DNA of 52,869 nt from Synechococcales cyanobacterium GL140_1_metabat_312. Its GTDB lineage: Bacteria > Cyanobacteriota > Cyanobacteriia > Leptolyngbyales > Leptolyngbyaceae. The notes below the pieces were generated by a model, which did not search any database, had not been told where the DNA came from, and saw only the letters and a list, made by a program, of their open reading frames with translations. The stretch's first letter is position 1. Each line of letters opens with the position of its first letter. Location of the stretch: the NCBI GenBank assembly GCA_025351345.1, contig JANXWB010000056.1:1-52869 (forward strand). The letters are read 5' to 3'. A program made the translations under genes and the position numbers. This document shows, one piece after another, positions 8,771 to 17,747 of this stretch.

Positions 8771-8798
8771 TCTTACAGAGGAAATCTTACAGAGGAAA
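8771..8798. repeat. Perfect 14-bp tandem duplication
   Basis: TCTTACAGAGGAAA occurs twice in a row just upstream of the methyltransferase gene. It lies within the open extension 8761-8886, which I regard as untranslated leader. Confidence 0.9.
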
Positions 8799-8886
8799 TA
8801 CTGGAAGAGGCGATCGGGATTGTAGTCGCTCGTCCTGTGCTAGTACACTAGATAAATTCCCCTTGCTGAAACATCTGGACAATATT

Positions 8887-9888
8887 ATGCAAACGCCGCC
8901 GCCGCGCAATCAACTCATGAAGCAAAAGCCAGACTGGGCAGGGAGAGATTTGTTATCACGATTTGTGAATCAGCTCATTCGGACTAAGCCAGTTTATGCA
9001 GTGATGAAGCAGCAAGCTCGGAAAGTCTTGATTCAGACAGCCGAGAAGAATGGTGTGATGTGGCGGGCAAACTATGCGGCATTGAAGGACTCTGGAGTTC
9101 AGGTAGAACTTGATGCGCTCACTAATGCAGAGGTTCAATATCCCGATTATTATAATGTTCCGTTTCACGCCTATGATGATGGAAACTTGTGTTGGGATGC
9201 AGCATTTGAGGCAGAGTCTGCAACTTATGCAATGGCATTACGGATTTGGAAAAATGAAGCACTGACCGCAGATCAAGCACAGGCACGCTTACGATCGAGT
9301 TTTCACGAGGTTCTCGACCAACAGGGTATTACTAATGTTCGAGATATTTTGGATGTGGGCTGCTCTGTGGGTATTTCCACTCGCACATTACATGACTATT
9401 ATCAAGCAAAAGTACCGGATCTAAATCAATTAGTGAATACCAATCAAATCGTTAAAACGATCGGTTTAGATCTGTCGCCTTATATGTTAGCGATCGCAAA
9501 GGCGCAAGATAAAAATTGTTCAATTGCACAATGGATTCATGCCCGTGCAGAAACCACTGGGTTTGCATCATCATCGTTTGACTTAGTGAGTTTACAATTT
9601 GTTCTCCATGAATTGCCCCGATCGGCAACGGTGGAGATTTTTCAAGAAATGCGACGAATTCTCAGAAATGGTGGACATATTGCAATTGTAGACAACAATC
9701 CTAAATCAGCAGTCATTCAAAGTTTACCGCCTGTACTGTTTACATTAATGAAAAGTACAGAGCCTTGGACAGATGATTACTACACCTTTGATGTCGAAGC
9801 TGCGTTAGCTGATGCCGGATTTGAATCCATAATTACTGTTGAATCTGATCCTCGCCATCGGACCATTGTAGCTAGATCCTGTAGCTAA
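8887..9888 (+). CDS. Class I SAM-dependent methyltransferase
   Basis: About 333 residues from the ATG at 8887 (MQTPPPRNQ). The open frame reaches back to 8761, but that stretch contains a tandem repeat and reads as non-coding. The C-terminal two thirds hold a Rossmann methyltransferase: motif I ILDVGCSVGISTRTL, a motif II region KTIGLDLSPYMLAIAKAQ, motif III-like FDLVSLQFVLHELP, and the post-motif RILRNGGHIAIVDNNP. This is the Methyltransf_11/25 pattern. The N-terminal ~110 residues (YYNVPFHAYDDGNLCWDAAF) resemble cyanobacterial homologues that methylate small molecules or quinones. The substrate is unknown. It ends 62 bp before the hybrid kinase on the same strand. Confidence 0.88.
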   Translation: MQTPPPRNQLMKQKPDWAGRDLLSRFVNQLIRTKPVYAVMKQQARKVLIQTAEKNGVMWRANYAALKDSGVQVELDALTNAEVQYPDYYNVPFHAYDDGNLCWDAAFEAESATYAMALRIWKNEALTADQAQARLRSSFHEVLDQQGITNVRDILDVGCSVGISTRTLHDYYQAKVPDLNQLVNTNQIVKTIGLDLSPYMLAIAKAQDKNCSIAQWIHARAETTGFASSSFDLVSLQFVLHELPRSATVEIFQEMRRILRNGGHIAIVDNNPKSAVIQSLPPVLFTLMKSTEPWTDDYYTFDVEAALADAGFESIITVESDPRHRTIVARSCS

Positions 9889-9950
9889 ATTAGTTGTTAA
9901 TCATTAATGTGAGTATAAGCAGTTTTAGCTAAATTTATAGTGCATTTAAT

Positions 9951-12900
9951 ATGTCTTTTTTAAATTGGAATAACGGTTCGATTAAACGTAATTTCAGATT
10001 ACTTTTACCTGGAATGACGATCGGTGCATTGGTTGCGGGAGGGGGGCAACTAGGACTATGGCGACCTCTTGAGGAATTGACCAATACGTTCATGTTTCAA
10101 CTTAGAGGCGATCGAGCTTGGGATTCTCGGATTGTCGTGATTGAAATAGATGATCATAGTCTAAAAAAATTGGGGGCGTTTCCTTGGTCTCGTCAGCGCT
10201 ATCAAAAACTAATTGAAACATTGACTCCAGCCAATCCAAGTGTGATTGGGTTTGATATTTTAATGTCTGAACCGAGTCCCCAAGATGCAGCTTTAGCCGA
10301 GACAATGAGTCGTCAAGGCAAAGTTGTTATGCCACAAGCTTGGACCCAAACGGCTGAGCCTTTACCACCCACATCGCAAATTGAAGAGGCTGCCGTGGGG
10401 GTTGGACATATTGTTGCCCCTCGCTATGGCGATGGATTGTCCCGATCGGTTACACCCCTATTTGGCGATAAAACCGCATTTAGTATTGTTATCGCGCAGA
10501 CTTACAATCTTACCCAAATCCCCTCTATTGTTCTCCCAGATTTTGAATCTCCGATGAACAAAGATGTACTTAAAAATAGACTATGGCTCAATTGGCGATC
10601 GTCAACCAAAAATGCAATCCATTACTCCTTTGTTGATGTTCTTACTAATAAGGTTCCGTCCGCTGCATTCACGGACAAAATTGTTCTTGTAGGCATGACG
10701 GCTATGGCCACAGATCCAATGTATACGCCCTTCGATCGGGTCACTCCCTCTAGTGGCGTTTATTTTCATAAAACAGTTCTAGATAATCTGTTACATCAAA
10801 ACTTTCTCCGAGTTCCAAACTCAAAATGGCTATTTGGATTGATTGTTTTAGGCGGAATCTTGAGTGCGAGCTTACCCCGATTTCGCTGGTGGATGCAGTG
10901 GAGTATTCTTCTTGGAAGTCTCATTGGATTGGGACTATTTAATATCGTATTGCTTAATATGAATGTCTGGCTACCGACGATCGCCCCCGCTCTAACGCTA
11001 GTCGGGACAGGCAGTTGGGTCTTGTTAATGGATCGGCTTCGATCGCAGGTGGCATTACAGATAAAAGGTGAATTTCTGGCGGTGATGAGCCATGAATTAC
11101 GTACGCCATTGAACGGTATTTTAGGAATGAGTCAACTATTATTAATTGGTGAACTGAATCCCCAACAGCGCGATCGAATTAGTACAATTAATCGCAGTGG
11201 TGAAATGCTATTGGCGTTAATTAATGATATTTTGGACTTTTCTAAACTTGATGCCAAAAAGCTTCAACTTGAATCAATTCCCTTTTCACTTCAAGCTTGT
11301 ATTCAAGAAACTTTAGATTTAATTCAACCCAGTGCGGATGCGAAAAATTTGCAATTGATTAGTCAAATTGATCCGTTATTATCCTCGTCATTGCCTTTGA
11401 CTATTGTGGGCGATCCAACTCGGCTTCAGCAAATTTTATTTAATCTTTTAGGGAATGCTATAAAGTTTACGCACCATGGAGAAGTTCGATTAACTATCAA
11501 CGCCATAGCAGATATCAAAGAAAAAGCACGTTCTAATCGATCGAAGCAAGCCCGATCGAAGCCCAGCGAACTATTTTGCACATTGCAATTTTCAGTCAAA
11601 GATACCGGAATTGGAATTGCTCCCGATCAACTGAATAAATTATTTAATACCTTTACTCAAGCCGATGCCGCTATTCATCGACAATATGGGGGTACAGGGT
11701 TAGGACTTGTGATCTCACAGGACTTAATTACACAAATGGGCGGGACATTAACTGTGGAGAGTGAAGTCGGTAAGGGGACAACATTCACTTTTTCGATTCA
11801 GACACTCTTAGTAAATGCTACATCAAGTATTGAACGATCGAATCCCATTGAACAATTTAATCCTGCTTCTGAGAACATAATGCGTTCTCCAATATTGACT
11901 TCCAGATCTGAAGTTAGTGATGGTTTAAATCAAGATGTTAGCAATCAAAAAATAGCTCGATCGAATCTACGAATCTTGCTGGCAGAAGATACTCCTGTAA
12001 ACCAAAAAGTTGCGTTATTTTTTCTAGATCAATTAGGTTGTCAGGCCGATTTAGTGACCCATGGACAAGCTGTTCTCGATCGATTAAAGGTTCAAGACTA
12101 TGATGTCATTCTGTTGGATGTTCAAATGCCTCATATGAATGGCTTAGCCGTTGCCAGAGAAATTCGACGTTTGGCCGGACGTTTGACCGATCAATCTGCT
12201 TTATCTTTTCCTTATATCATTGCCATGACCGCTCGCACCAGCCTTACCGATCAACAGGTTTGTATAGATGCAGGAATGAATGATCACATTAGTAAGCCAC
12301 TCCGACTTGCTGAACTTGCTGACAAAATCTCCCAAGCTGCTAACTACCTTTTGCAAGTCACCGTCAAACCTTCATCACAAAATCTATTCTCCCCAAACGT
12401 CACATCTTCATCACATTCAAGGCATTCTGTACATGAATTACTTTCTGAAGATCGTCAAAAAATAAATGTGGTATCATTGGCTAATGAAGCTCAGAATGTG
12501 CTTAATACTGAAAATAGTATTGAATACAATCAGGATAATCAGGTTGTATCTTCATCAGTTATCCGGAGTCCGCATCAAGACTGGGATAAGACTTGGAACT
12601 ACTTGATGCAAATCACATTGCAAAATATATCCTTCTCCTTAGAACTGATTGAATTGTCGATTCAGGAAAACAAGCTGTGTCTAGAACAACTTTATATTGC
12701 TATTGAACCTATTACTATTGAATCGCAGTCTGAACTAGTCTACACTGTTGATTTTAAAACAGTTAAAGCGATCGGGCATCAAATGCGCGGTTCCTGCGGA
12801 AACTTAGGGTTAACGGAGCTTCAGAACTTAGGAGTACTTCTAGAACAAGATGCAATGAATAAACGTTCAGATAGGTTAATGGACCACATTCAAGCGATCG

Positions 12901-12968
12901 ATCGGGCTGTTGAAGATGTAATTCAATTTAGGCAACGTTTGATCGAATTGCATATGACGAAGTACTGA
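9951..12968 (+). CDS. CHASE2-domain hybrid sensor histidine kinase with REC and Hpt
   Basis: A 1005-residue membrane sensor. Order: helix ~17-36; extracytoplasmic CHASE2 domain ~40-285 ([28 protein letters not shown]); three closely spaced helices ~292-360; HisKA with phospho-acceptor His381 in [18 protein letters not shown]; HATPase_c with the N box LGNAIKFT and the DTGIGI and GGTGLGLVI boxes (~485-620); receiver domain ~672-795 with acceptor Asp723 in [13 protein letters not shown] and Lys782; then a C-terminal Hpt domain ~880-1000 with the likely acceptor His943 in [14 protein letters not shown]. This gives a full His-Asp-His relay in one chain, with output presumably going to the response regulator 67 bp downstream. 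The stimulus sensed by CHASE2 is unknown. All catalytic residues I could check are present. Confidence 0.93.
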   Translation: MSFLNWNNGSIKRNFRLLLPGMTIGALVAGGGQLGLWRPLEELTNTFMFQLRGDRAWDSRIVVIEIDDHSLKKLGAFPWSRQRYQKLIETLTPANPSVIGFDILMSEPSPQDAALAETMSRQGKVVMPQAWTQTAEPLPPTSQIEEAAVGVGHIVAPRYGDGLSRSVTPLFGDKTAFSIVIAQTYNLTQIPSIVLPDFESPMNKDVLKNRLWLNWRSSTKNAIHYSFVDVLTNKVPSAAFTDKIVLVGMTAMATDPMYTPFDRVTPSSGVYFHKTVLDNLLHQNFLRVPNSKWLFGLIVLGGILSASLPRFRWWMQWSILLGSLIGLGLFNIVLLNMNVWLPTIAPALTLVGTGSWVLLMDRLRSQVALQIKGEFLAVMSHELRTPLNGILGMSQLLLIGELNPQQRDRISTINRSGEMLLALINDILDFSKLDAKKLQLESIPFSLQACIQETLDLIQPSADAKNLQLISQIDPLLSSSLPLTIVGDPTRLQQILFNLLGNAIKFTHHGEVRLTINAIADIKEKARSNRSKQARSKPSELFCTLQFSVKDTGIGIAPDQLNKLFNTFTQADAAIHRQYGGTGLGLVISQDLITQMGGTLTVESEVGKGTTFTFSIQTLLVNATSSIERSNPIEQFNPASENIMRSPILTSRSEVSDGLNQDVSNQKIARSNLRILLAEDTPVNQKVALFFLDQLGCQADLVTHGQAVLDRLKVQDYDVILLDVQMPHMNGLAVAREIRRLAGRLTDQSALSFPYIIAMTARTSLTDQQVCIDAGMNDHISKPLRLAELADKISQAANYLLQVTVKPSSQNLFSPNVTSSSHSRHSVHELLSEDRQKINVVSLANEAQNVLNTENSIEYNQDNQVVSSSVIRSPHQDWDKTWNYLMQITLQNISFSLELIELSIQENKLCLEQLYIAIEPITIESQSELVYTVDFKTVKAIGHQMRGSCGNLGLTELQNLGVLLEQDAMNKRSDRLMDHIQAIDRAVEDVIQFRQRLIELHMTKY

Positions 12969-13035
12969 TCATCTAGTCCGGGATTTATACCTTGAAATCT
13001 CCTTCAAATTTATATCTAAATTTTGTTCTAATACC

Positions 13036-15375
13036 ATGAAACTTTTAATTATTGAAGATGATCAGCAACTGGCCGAAATTCTAAAAAATAACTTAAAAAA
13101 TCGGTACGTCATTGATGTTGCTAACGGTAGATCTCACGGCCTGCAATTACTCACCGATAATAGTTATGATTTAATCTTATTGGATTCAGGCGCTGGCGCA
13201 ATAGATGGATTGATCCTCTGTCAAGATTTGAGACAGGCGGGGAATCAGGTGTTGATTATGTTGATGTCTAGCCAAAACACCATAATGGATCGGGTCATGG
13301 GGCTAGATGCTGGAGCCGATGACTATGTTGTGAAACCAGTTGCTCTCGGAGAACTTGAAGCTCGGATTCGGGCACTTCTTCGCCGTCGGACTGTCAGTGA
13401 GCTACCCATTCTAACTTGGGGAAAACTGCGGATTGAAACATTGAGCTGTAATGTTTTTTATGATGGAATACCTTTAGGATTAACGACCAAGGAGTACAGC
13501 ATTGTTGAGCTATTGTTGCGTCAGAAGGAGCGAATATTTAGTCAGCGGGCGTTGTTGGATGCGCTCTGGCCCTCGGACAATAATCCTAGAGGTGAAGAAA
13601 CAGTTCGCACTCATATGAAACGACTTCGCCAAAAACTTCGACCTGTTGGGGCTGCCGATCTAATTGAAACAGTCTATGGATTGGGCTATCGACTTAATCC
13701 GGCATTGAAACTAGCGACGGAAGTGGGGATTTCCTCTAGCTCGGATTCTTTGGATTTTATTGCGACCGTTGCAACGCAAGAGAGAAGTCAAGACAGTACG
13801 ATTACACAATTTTGGGAAAAACAATCAGGGCGATTTTTGCAACGTATTGCTGCATTAGATCATTTAAGTCAGGCACTTCAACGAAATTTGATTGATCACG
13901 AATTACGATCGCAGGTTCAGCGGGATTGTATTCAACTTGTAGCGGCGATCGGAGGCGTTTGTTTTCCGGAGGCATTGCCAAGGGTCAAAGCATTCGCCGA
14001 ATGGCTGCAAACTTCATCCTTGACAACGCCTATAGATATTCAGAATTTACGTCAACAAATTGCATTATTGGGTCAACTTTTAGAAGGAATCCGTCAAGGT
14101 GGAAACGATCGTTCATCCCGTTTAGAATCGCAGCCTAGGGTAATTCTAGACAATAACCCAGAACAGTGGATTCTTATGGTGGATCCCGATCGTGAATATG
14201 TAACAGAACTTATGGCGGCTGGGCATCGTTGGGGATTACAAATTGTACGGACGACCAGTTCGTCAGCGGCCCGAGAGGCGATCGCCCGAGTCTGTCCTGA
14301 TATTTTGCTAGTGGATTGTTCTTCAGGCACTCTAGATAATATTTCTTTGCTCCAAATGTTTCGGGCACGCTGCCCTTCTGTGCCGATTTGTATTTTGGCA
14401 GATGGGGATGCTGTGGATCGTGTGGCCATTGAGGAACTTGGAGGCCAGGGATTTTATCGCAAATCAATTCCCAAAAACGTTCTATTACAGCGCATTCAAG
14501 AATCTCTACCTACGAGAAAATCGCAGAAATTTATCATGGGTGCAAAGGTTTTAGTGGTGGATGACGATCGGGTGATGTTGGCGTTTTTAAAAGGAATTTT
14601 GGAGCCTTGGGGATTTCAGGTCACACTTTGCAATGATCCGCGTGAATGTTTATCGTTAATTAAGCAGGATCGTCCAGATTTATTGATATTAGATTTGGAA
14701 ATGCCTCAAGTTCATGGATCAGTACTTTGTGAACAATTGCGATCGCACCCTGAGACAGCATTGTTACCAATTTTAGTTCTCACCGCCCATAAAGATTTGG
14801 AAAATATTCAGAAAGTCTATTCAGTGGGTGCCGATGACTTTGTTAGTAAACCTGTTATTACGCCAGAGTTGATGACCCGAATTTTCAATCGATTAGAACG
14901 ATCGGACTTGGTTAAACAGCAAACTCAACGGGATCCACTGACTCAGTTATTGAATCGTTCGGGTTCATTAATTAGATTTGAATCTATTGTTAATAGAGCT
15001 ATCGAAGCTCATCAGCCCCTGTGTTTTGGATTGATCACTGTGGAGTCGATCGTTGAACTGAATCGGACGTTGGGGTATGGGGAAAGCGATCGAATTTTAA
15101 GGCGGGTTGCAAAACAATTATTGAAGCTGAGTTATCGGGACACTGTAATTGCACGATGGGAGAATGGAGAATTTATCGTGATGATGCCGGGATTAACCGC
15201 ACAAGCGGGCGATCGAATCCTACGTCAATCCATTATGGCGATGAAATCCGATCTGACGGGTGTGGGGTTGGGATTAGGAGTAGCCTGTTTAGATGGTGAA
15301 TCAATATCGGAAGATGGCACTAAAACGATCGCAACCCTATACCGATGGGCTGTTAAGACGTTGCGGATAATTTAA
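13036..15375 (+). CDS. Multi-module response regulator: REC-wHTH-Hpt-like-REC-REC-GGDEF-like
   Basis: 779 residues. REC1 1-118 (acceptor Asp50 in DLILLD, Lys100) plus an OmpR/PhoB winged helix ~125-222 (LTTKEYSIVELLL; TVRTHMKRLRQKL; YGLGYRL) give a normal DNA-binding regulator. A helical segment ~262-355 resembles an Hpt domain, but the acceptor histidine position reads CIQLVAAIGG (Ile299). REC2 ~377-490 has Asp427 in ILLVD. REC3 ~503-622 has Asp553 in LLILDLEMPQVHG and Lys605. The C-terminal ~150 residues follow the GGDEF pattern (RDPLTQLLNRSG; LGYGESDRILRRVA), but the signature is ENGEF, so it is probably not an active diguanylate cyclase. The gene follows the hybrid kinase and is likely its partner. 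Confidence 0.9.
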   Translation: MKLLIIEDDQQLAEILKNNLKNRYVIDVANGRSHGLQLLTDNSYDLILLDSGAGAIDGLILCQDLRQAGNQVLIMLMSSQNTIMDRVMGLDAGADDYVVKPVALGELEARIRALLRRRTVSELPILTWGKLRIETLSCNVFYDGIPLGLTTKEYSIVELLLRQKERIFSQRALLDALWPSDNNPRGEETVRTHMKRLRQKLRPVGAADLIETVYGLGYRLNPALKLATEVGISSSSDSLDFIATVATQERSQDSTITQFWEKQSGRFLQRIAALDHLSQALQRNLIDHELRSQVQRDCIQLVAAIGGVCFPEALPRVKAFAEWLQTSSLTTPIDIQNLRQQIALLGQLLEGIRQGGNDRSSRLESQPRVILDNNPEQWILMVDPDREYVTELMAAGHRWGLQIVRTTSSSAAREAIARVCPDILLVDCSSGTLDNISLLQMFRARCPSVPICILADGDAVDRVAIEELGGQGFYRKSIPKNVLLQRIQESLPTRKSQKFIMGAKVLVVDDDRVMLAFLKGILEPWGFQVTLCNDPRECLSLIKQDRPDLLILDLEMPQVHGSVLCEQLRSHPETALLPILVLTAHKDLENIQKVYSVGADDFVSKPVITPELMTRIFNRLERSDLVKQQTQRDPLTQLLNRSGSLIRFESIVNRAIEAHQPLCFGLITVESIVELNRTLGYGESDRILRRVAKQLLKLSYRDTVIARWENGEFIVMMPGLTAQAGDRILRQSIMAMKSDLTGVGLGLGVACLDGESISEDGTKTIATLYRWAVKTLRII

Positions 15376-15409
15376 TATTCTTTATTTATGATGATCACCT
15401 AAAAAATTA

Positions 15410-15443
15410 GGGAGCCGATTGGATTGCGATCGGCTCCCTTTTT
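15410..15443 (+). terminator. Rho-independent terminator of the phosphorelay operon
   Basis: GGGAGCCGAT pairs perfectly with ATCGGCTCCC across a 9-base loop and is followed by TTTTT. It lies 35 bp past the stop of the response regulator. It is a strong intrinsic terminator on the plus strand. Confidence 0.9.
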
Positions 15444-15471
15444 AATCTATTGCGTTGTTATCAAAGCTCCC

Positions 15472-15550
15472 GATCCCCCTAAATCTCCCTTTCTAAGGGG
15501 GACTAAGAGTTGAATTCCGGTTCCCCCTTTTTAAGGGGGTTAGGGGGATC
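15472..15550. repeat. Cyanobacterial GATCCCCCT palindromic repeat (MITE-like)
   Basis: The element starts with GATCCCCCTAAATCTCCCTT, ends with TTAAGGGGGTTAGGGGGATC, and has a short GC-poor centre (GAGTTGAATTCCGGTT). The ends are imperfect inverted repeats. This is a widespread dispersed repeat of cyanobacterial genomes, usually intergenic. A diverged relative is at 28907-29027. Here it separates the response regulator and the channel gene, which converge on it. Confidence 0.8.
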
Positions 15551-15559
15551 GAAGTCTAA

Positions 15560-17128
15560 TTAGTTTTTTTTGTTAAATGGCTTAACCCATTCACGAAGCT
15601 GATCTGCCGCCACATCGCGACCCCCTAAGCCAAACGCGATCGCAATTGCAACAGCCACCGCGCCGAGTAACAAACCAAACGCCAAGTTGACAATATTGGT
15701 CGAAACCCCCGCACGCTCAAGCGCGATCGCCCCGGAGAACGCCAAGATGACAATACGAGCGACATTGGCCAACGTATGTGCCTCAGGCATTCCCGAGCTA
15801 CGGACTAGCTTGGCTGAAAGATTTGCCAGGTATAAGCCCACCGCAAAAATCAACACCCCCACCAAGACTTGACCCGAGATCGCTAATAGCGAAGTTGAAA
15901 CCGCTTTCAATGCAGGCAAGTTCAAGACATCGACTGCGGCCACTGATGCCACGAGCATTGTGCCGACGAGTACAACCACCCCCGCAATGTGGGACGGCGT
16001 TTGAGTGCCTTCTTCGATCGCGTCACCCGATCGTCGAATACCCAACCACACCAATACATTGTCAAAGCCAAAGCCCTGCAACAAACTGGAAACCAATTCG
16101 GCTAGGAACTTACCGACAAAGTACGACACGGCCAAAATTGCGCCAGCAGTGAAAATCTGCGGAATCGTGTTCATCACACTGTTCAGCATGTTGGTCGCAG
16201 GAGTTGCTATTGCTGGAACTTCCAACGCGCCCAATGCTGCCGTTATCGTGGGGATCAAAATAAAGACATAGGTCGTCAATCCAGCCAAACCAGAGAGCGA
16301 TTGACCTGTGGAGGTTTGATGTAACCCAATTCTCGCACCGATCGAATCTGCACCCGCCGCCGCCGCCAAGTTCGAGACAATTCCACGAACGATATTGGCA
16401 ATAAACCAACCCGTCGCGCCAATAATCACCGCTTTCAAAATCTTCGGTAATGCGCTCAGAATTTGATTCAATAGGTCATTTACTGGACCCAGAGACGCTT
16501 TCAGCCCCAATGTATCAAGGATGAGTGGCAAGAAAAAGAGAATAACGAAATAGAAGATAGCAGTCGCTAAAGTCTCGCTGAGAATAACAGGGTTTGTACT
16601 CGACGCACTTGTCACCTTGCTGTCAAGATCAAATGCCCTAGCTGACTGAATGACCAGATTTTTCAGCACTGTCGCCACGACCCAAGCTAAACCGCTCCAG
16701 AGCAACGCTGCACCCAGCTTAGGTAAGAATCCAAAGACGGAATTTAGAAGTTCGTTTAGTGGCTGAGACACCATCGACAATTTCAGAACATCCAATGCTG
16801 CGACTAACGCCACCAACATAATGATCCAAAATACTACTGCACCCAGAATTTTCTCGATATCAATGTTCGAGTTACTCGTTAAGCTGCCTGCTAAACGATT
16901 GTCCAGATCCGTCTGCTTCAGAAGTTTTTGTACGGTACTGGATACTAATAATGCGACTGCCCAACCGACAAACAGGATCGCAACCGCTCCAACCAAGTTC
17001 ATTATGGTGTTCCCAAAACCGGGAGGAAGCATCTGATCCAGGACTATAGCTAGGGGCATAGGAGCTGCCGTCAAGAGGCCAGAACTAACCGGATCTACCG
17101 CAGTATGTAAAACATTAATGATGTTCAT
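15560..17128 (-). CDS. Mechanosensitive ion-channel-family protein with repeated conserved TM helices
   Basis: A 522-residue protein with about 11-12 membrane segments built from repeated units. Each unit has a long Gly/Ala helix, an amphipathic stretch and an FxGLAWVVA or TGWFIANIV type motif (VGWAVALLVSSTV; WSGLAWVVATVLKNLVI; GATGWFIANIVRGIVSNL; ILAVSYFVGKFLAELVSSLL; AVGLYLANLSAKLVRS). It ends in ALERAGVSTNIVNLAFGLLL and AIAFGLGGRDVA, which is the pore-type end. This is the 'conserved TM helix' / CmpX-like branch of the MscS superfamily; the cytoplasmic beta domain of classical MscS is absent. The likely role is osmotic or mechanical gating in the plasma membrane. It is a single gene ending 9 bp from the repeat element. 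Confidence 0.82.
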   Translation of the reverse strand: MNIINVLHTAVDPVSSGLLTAAPMPLAIVLDQMLPPGFGNTIMNLVGAVAILFVGWAVALLVSSTVQKLLKQTDLDNRLAGSLTSNSNIDIEKILGAVVFWIIMLVALVAALDVLKLSMVSQPLNELLNSVFGFLPKLGAALLWSGLAWVVATVLKNLVIQSARAFDLDSKVTSASSTNPVILSETLATAIFYFVILFFLPLILDTLGLKASLGPVNDLLNQILSALPKILKAVIIGATGWFIANIVRGIVSNLAAAAGADSIGARIGLHQTSTGQSLSGLAGLTTYVFILIPTITAALGALEVPAIATPATNMLNSVMNTIPQIFTAGAILAVSYFVGKFLAELVSSLLQGFGFDNVLVWLGIRRSGDAIEEGTQTPSHIAGVVVLVGTMLVASVAAVDVLNLPALKAVSTSLLAISGQVLVGVLIFAVGLYLANLSAKLVRSSGMPEAHTLANVARIVILAFSGAIALERAGVSTNIVNLAFGLLLGAVAVAIAIAFGLGGRDVAADQLREWVKPFNKKN

Positions 17129-17747
17129 ATCAACTCAACCAACCAATCTTTTAAGTGAGAACTCAACGGGGGACTTGTATTCTTCGACAAATCGTTAAAC
17201 TTCAGAAGCTCTGAAATTAATCATTGTCAAAAATTGCCTAGTAACAGATCCAAAACCGAGAGATGGAGGATTCCCATAGTAATTACCAACTTTGTTTCAA
17301 GGGACACAGGACAGCACGTTCCTAACAACATACTTCAGTAATCTAAAGGTATGCGTACGTTCGATGTTTTATCTGTACTGGATTTAAAACATTGATCTGA
17401 CAAATACGCTAGGGTTTCCCACAATCTAGGAGATAATAGCGTTAAACCCTAGATTTCAACAGTGAATCACGATACTCATTTATATATTGACACCTAAATT
17501 AACTGGCTTTAGACCGATCGTTCAATTAATTCTTGGGCCTCGTGATGGCTTTAGAAAATTCTTATTAGTAAGAAATTACTCGAAAATTAATCAGAAATTT
17601 TAAACTTCTTCAATCTCGCTCCCGTAAGGCTTCGTTGACAGCTCGAACAATCTCAACTCGTGATAGAGTCCGTCATTTTGTCACGCCATACGTTACAATT
17701 CTTTAGCTTAATTGCAAGTCCTATCCCGCCCCAATCTGGAGCTATCC
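17129..17747. other. Long intergenic region with one 9-bp inverted repeat
   Basis: This 619-base region lies between two divergent genes (channel and ABC-F). It holds no credible ORF. CTAGGGTTT (17409-17417) and AAACCCTAG (17444-17452) form a perfect inverted repeat around a 26-base centre and could be an operator or hairpin. Two TTGACA words (17488 and 17635 areas) are present without convincing -10 boxes, so no promoter is called. Confidence 0.5.

Noticed and set aside
15472-15550. Transcription terminator made by the GATCCCCCT palindrome
   Set aside because: The element is a dispersed repeat with imperfect arms; the real terminator of the upstream gene is the GGGAGCCGAT hairpin at 15410-15443.
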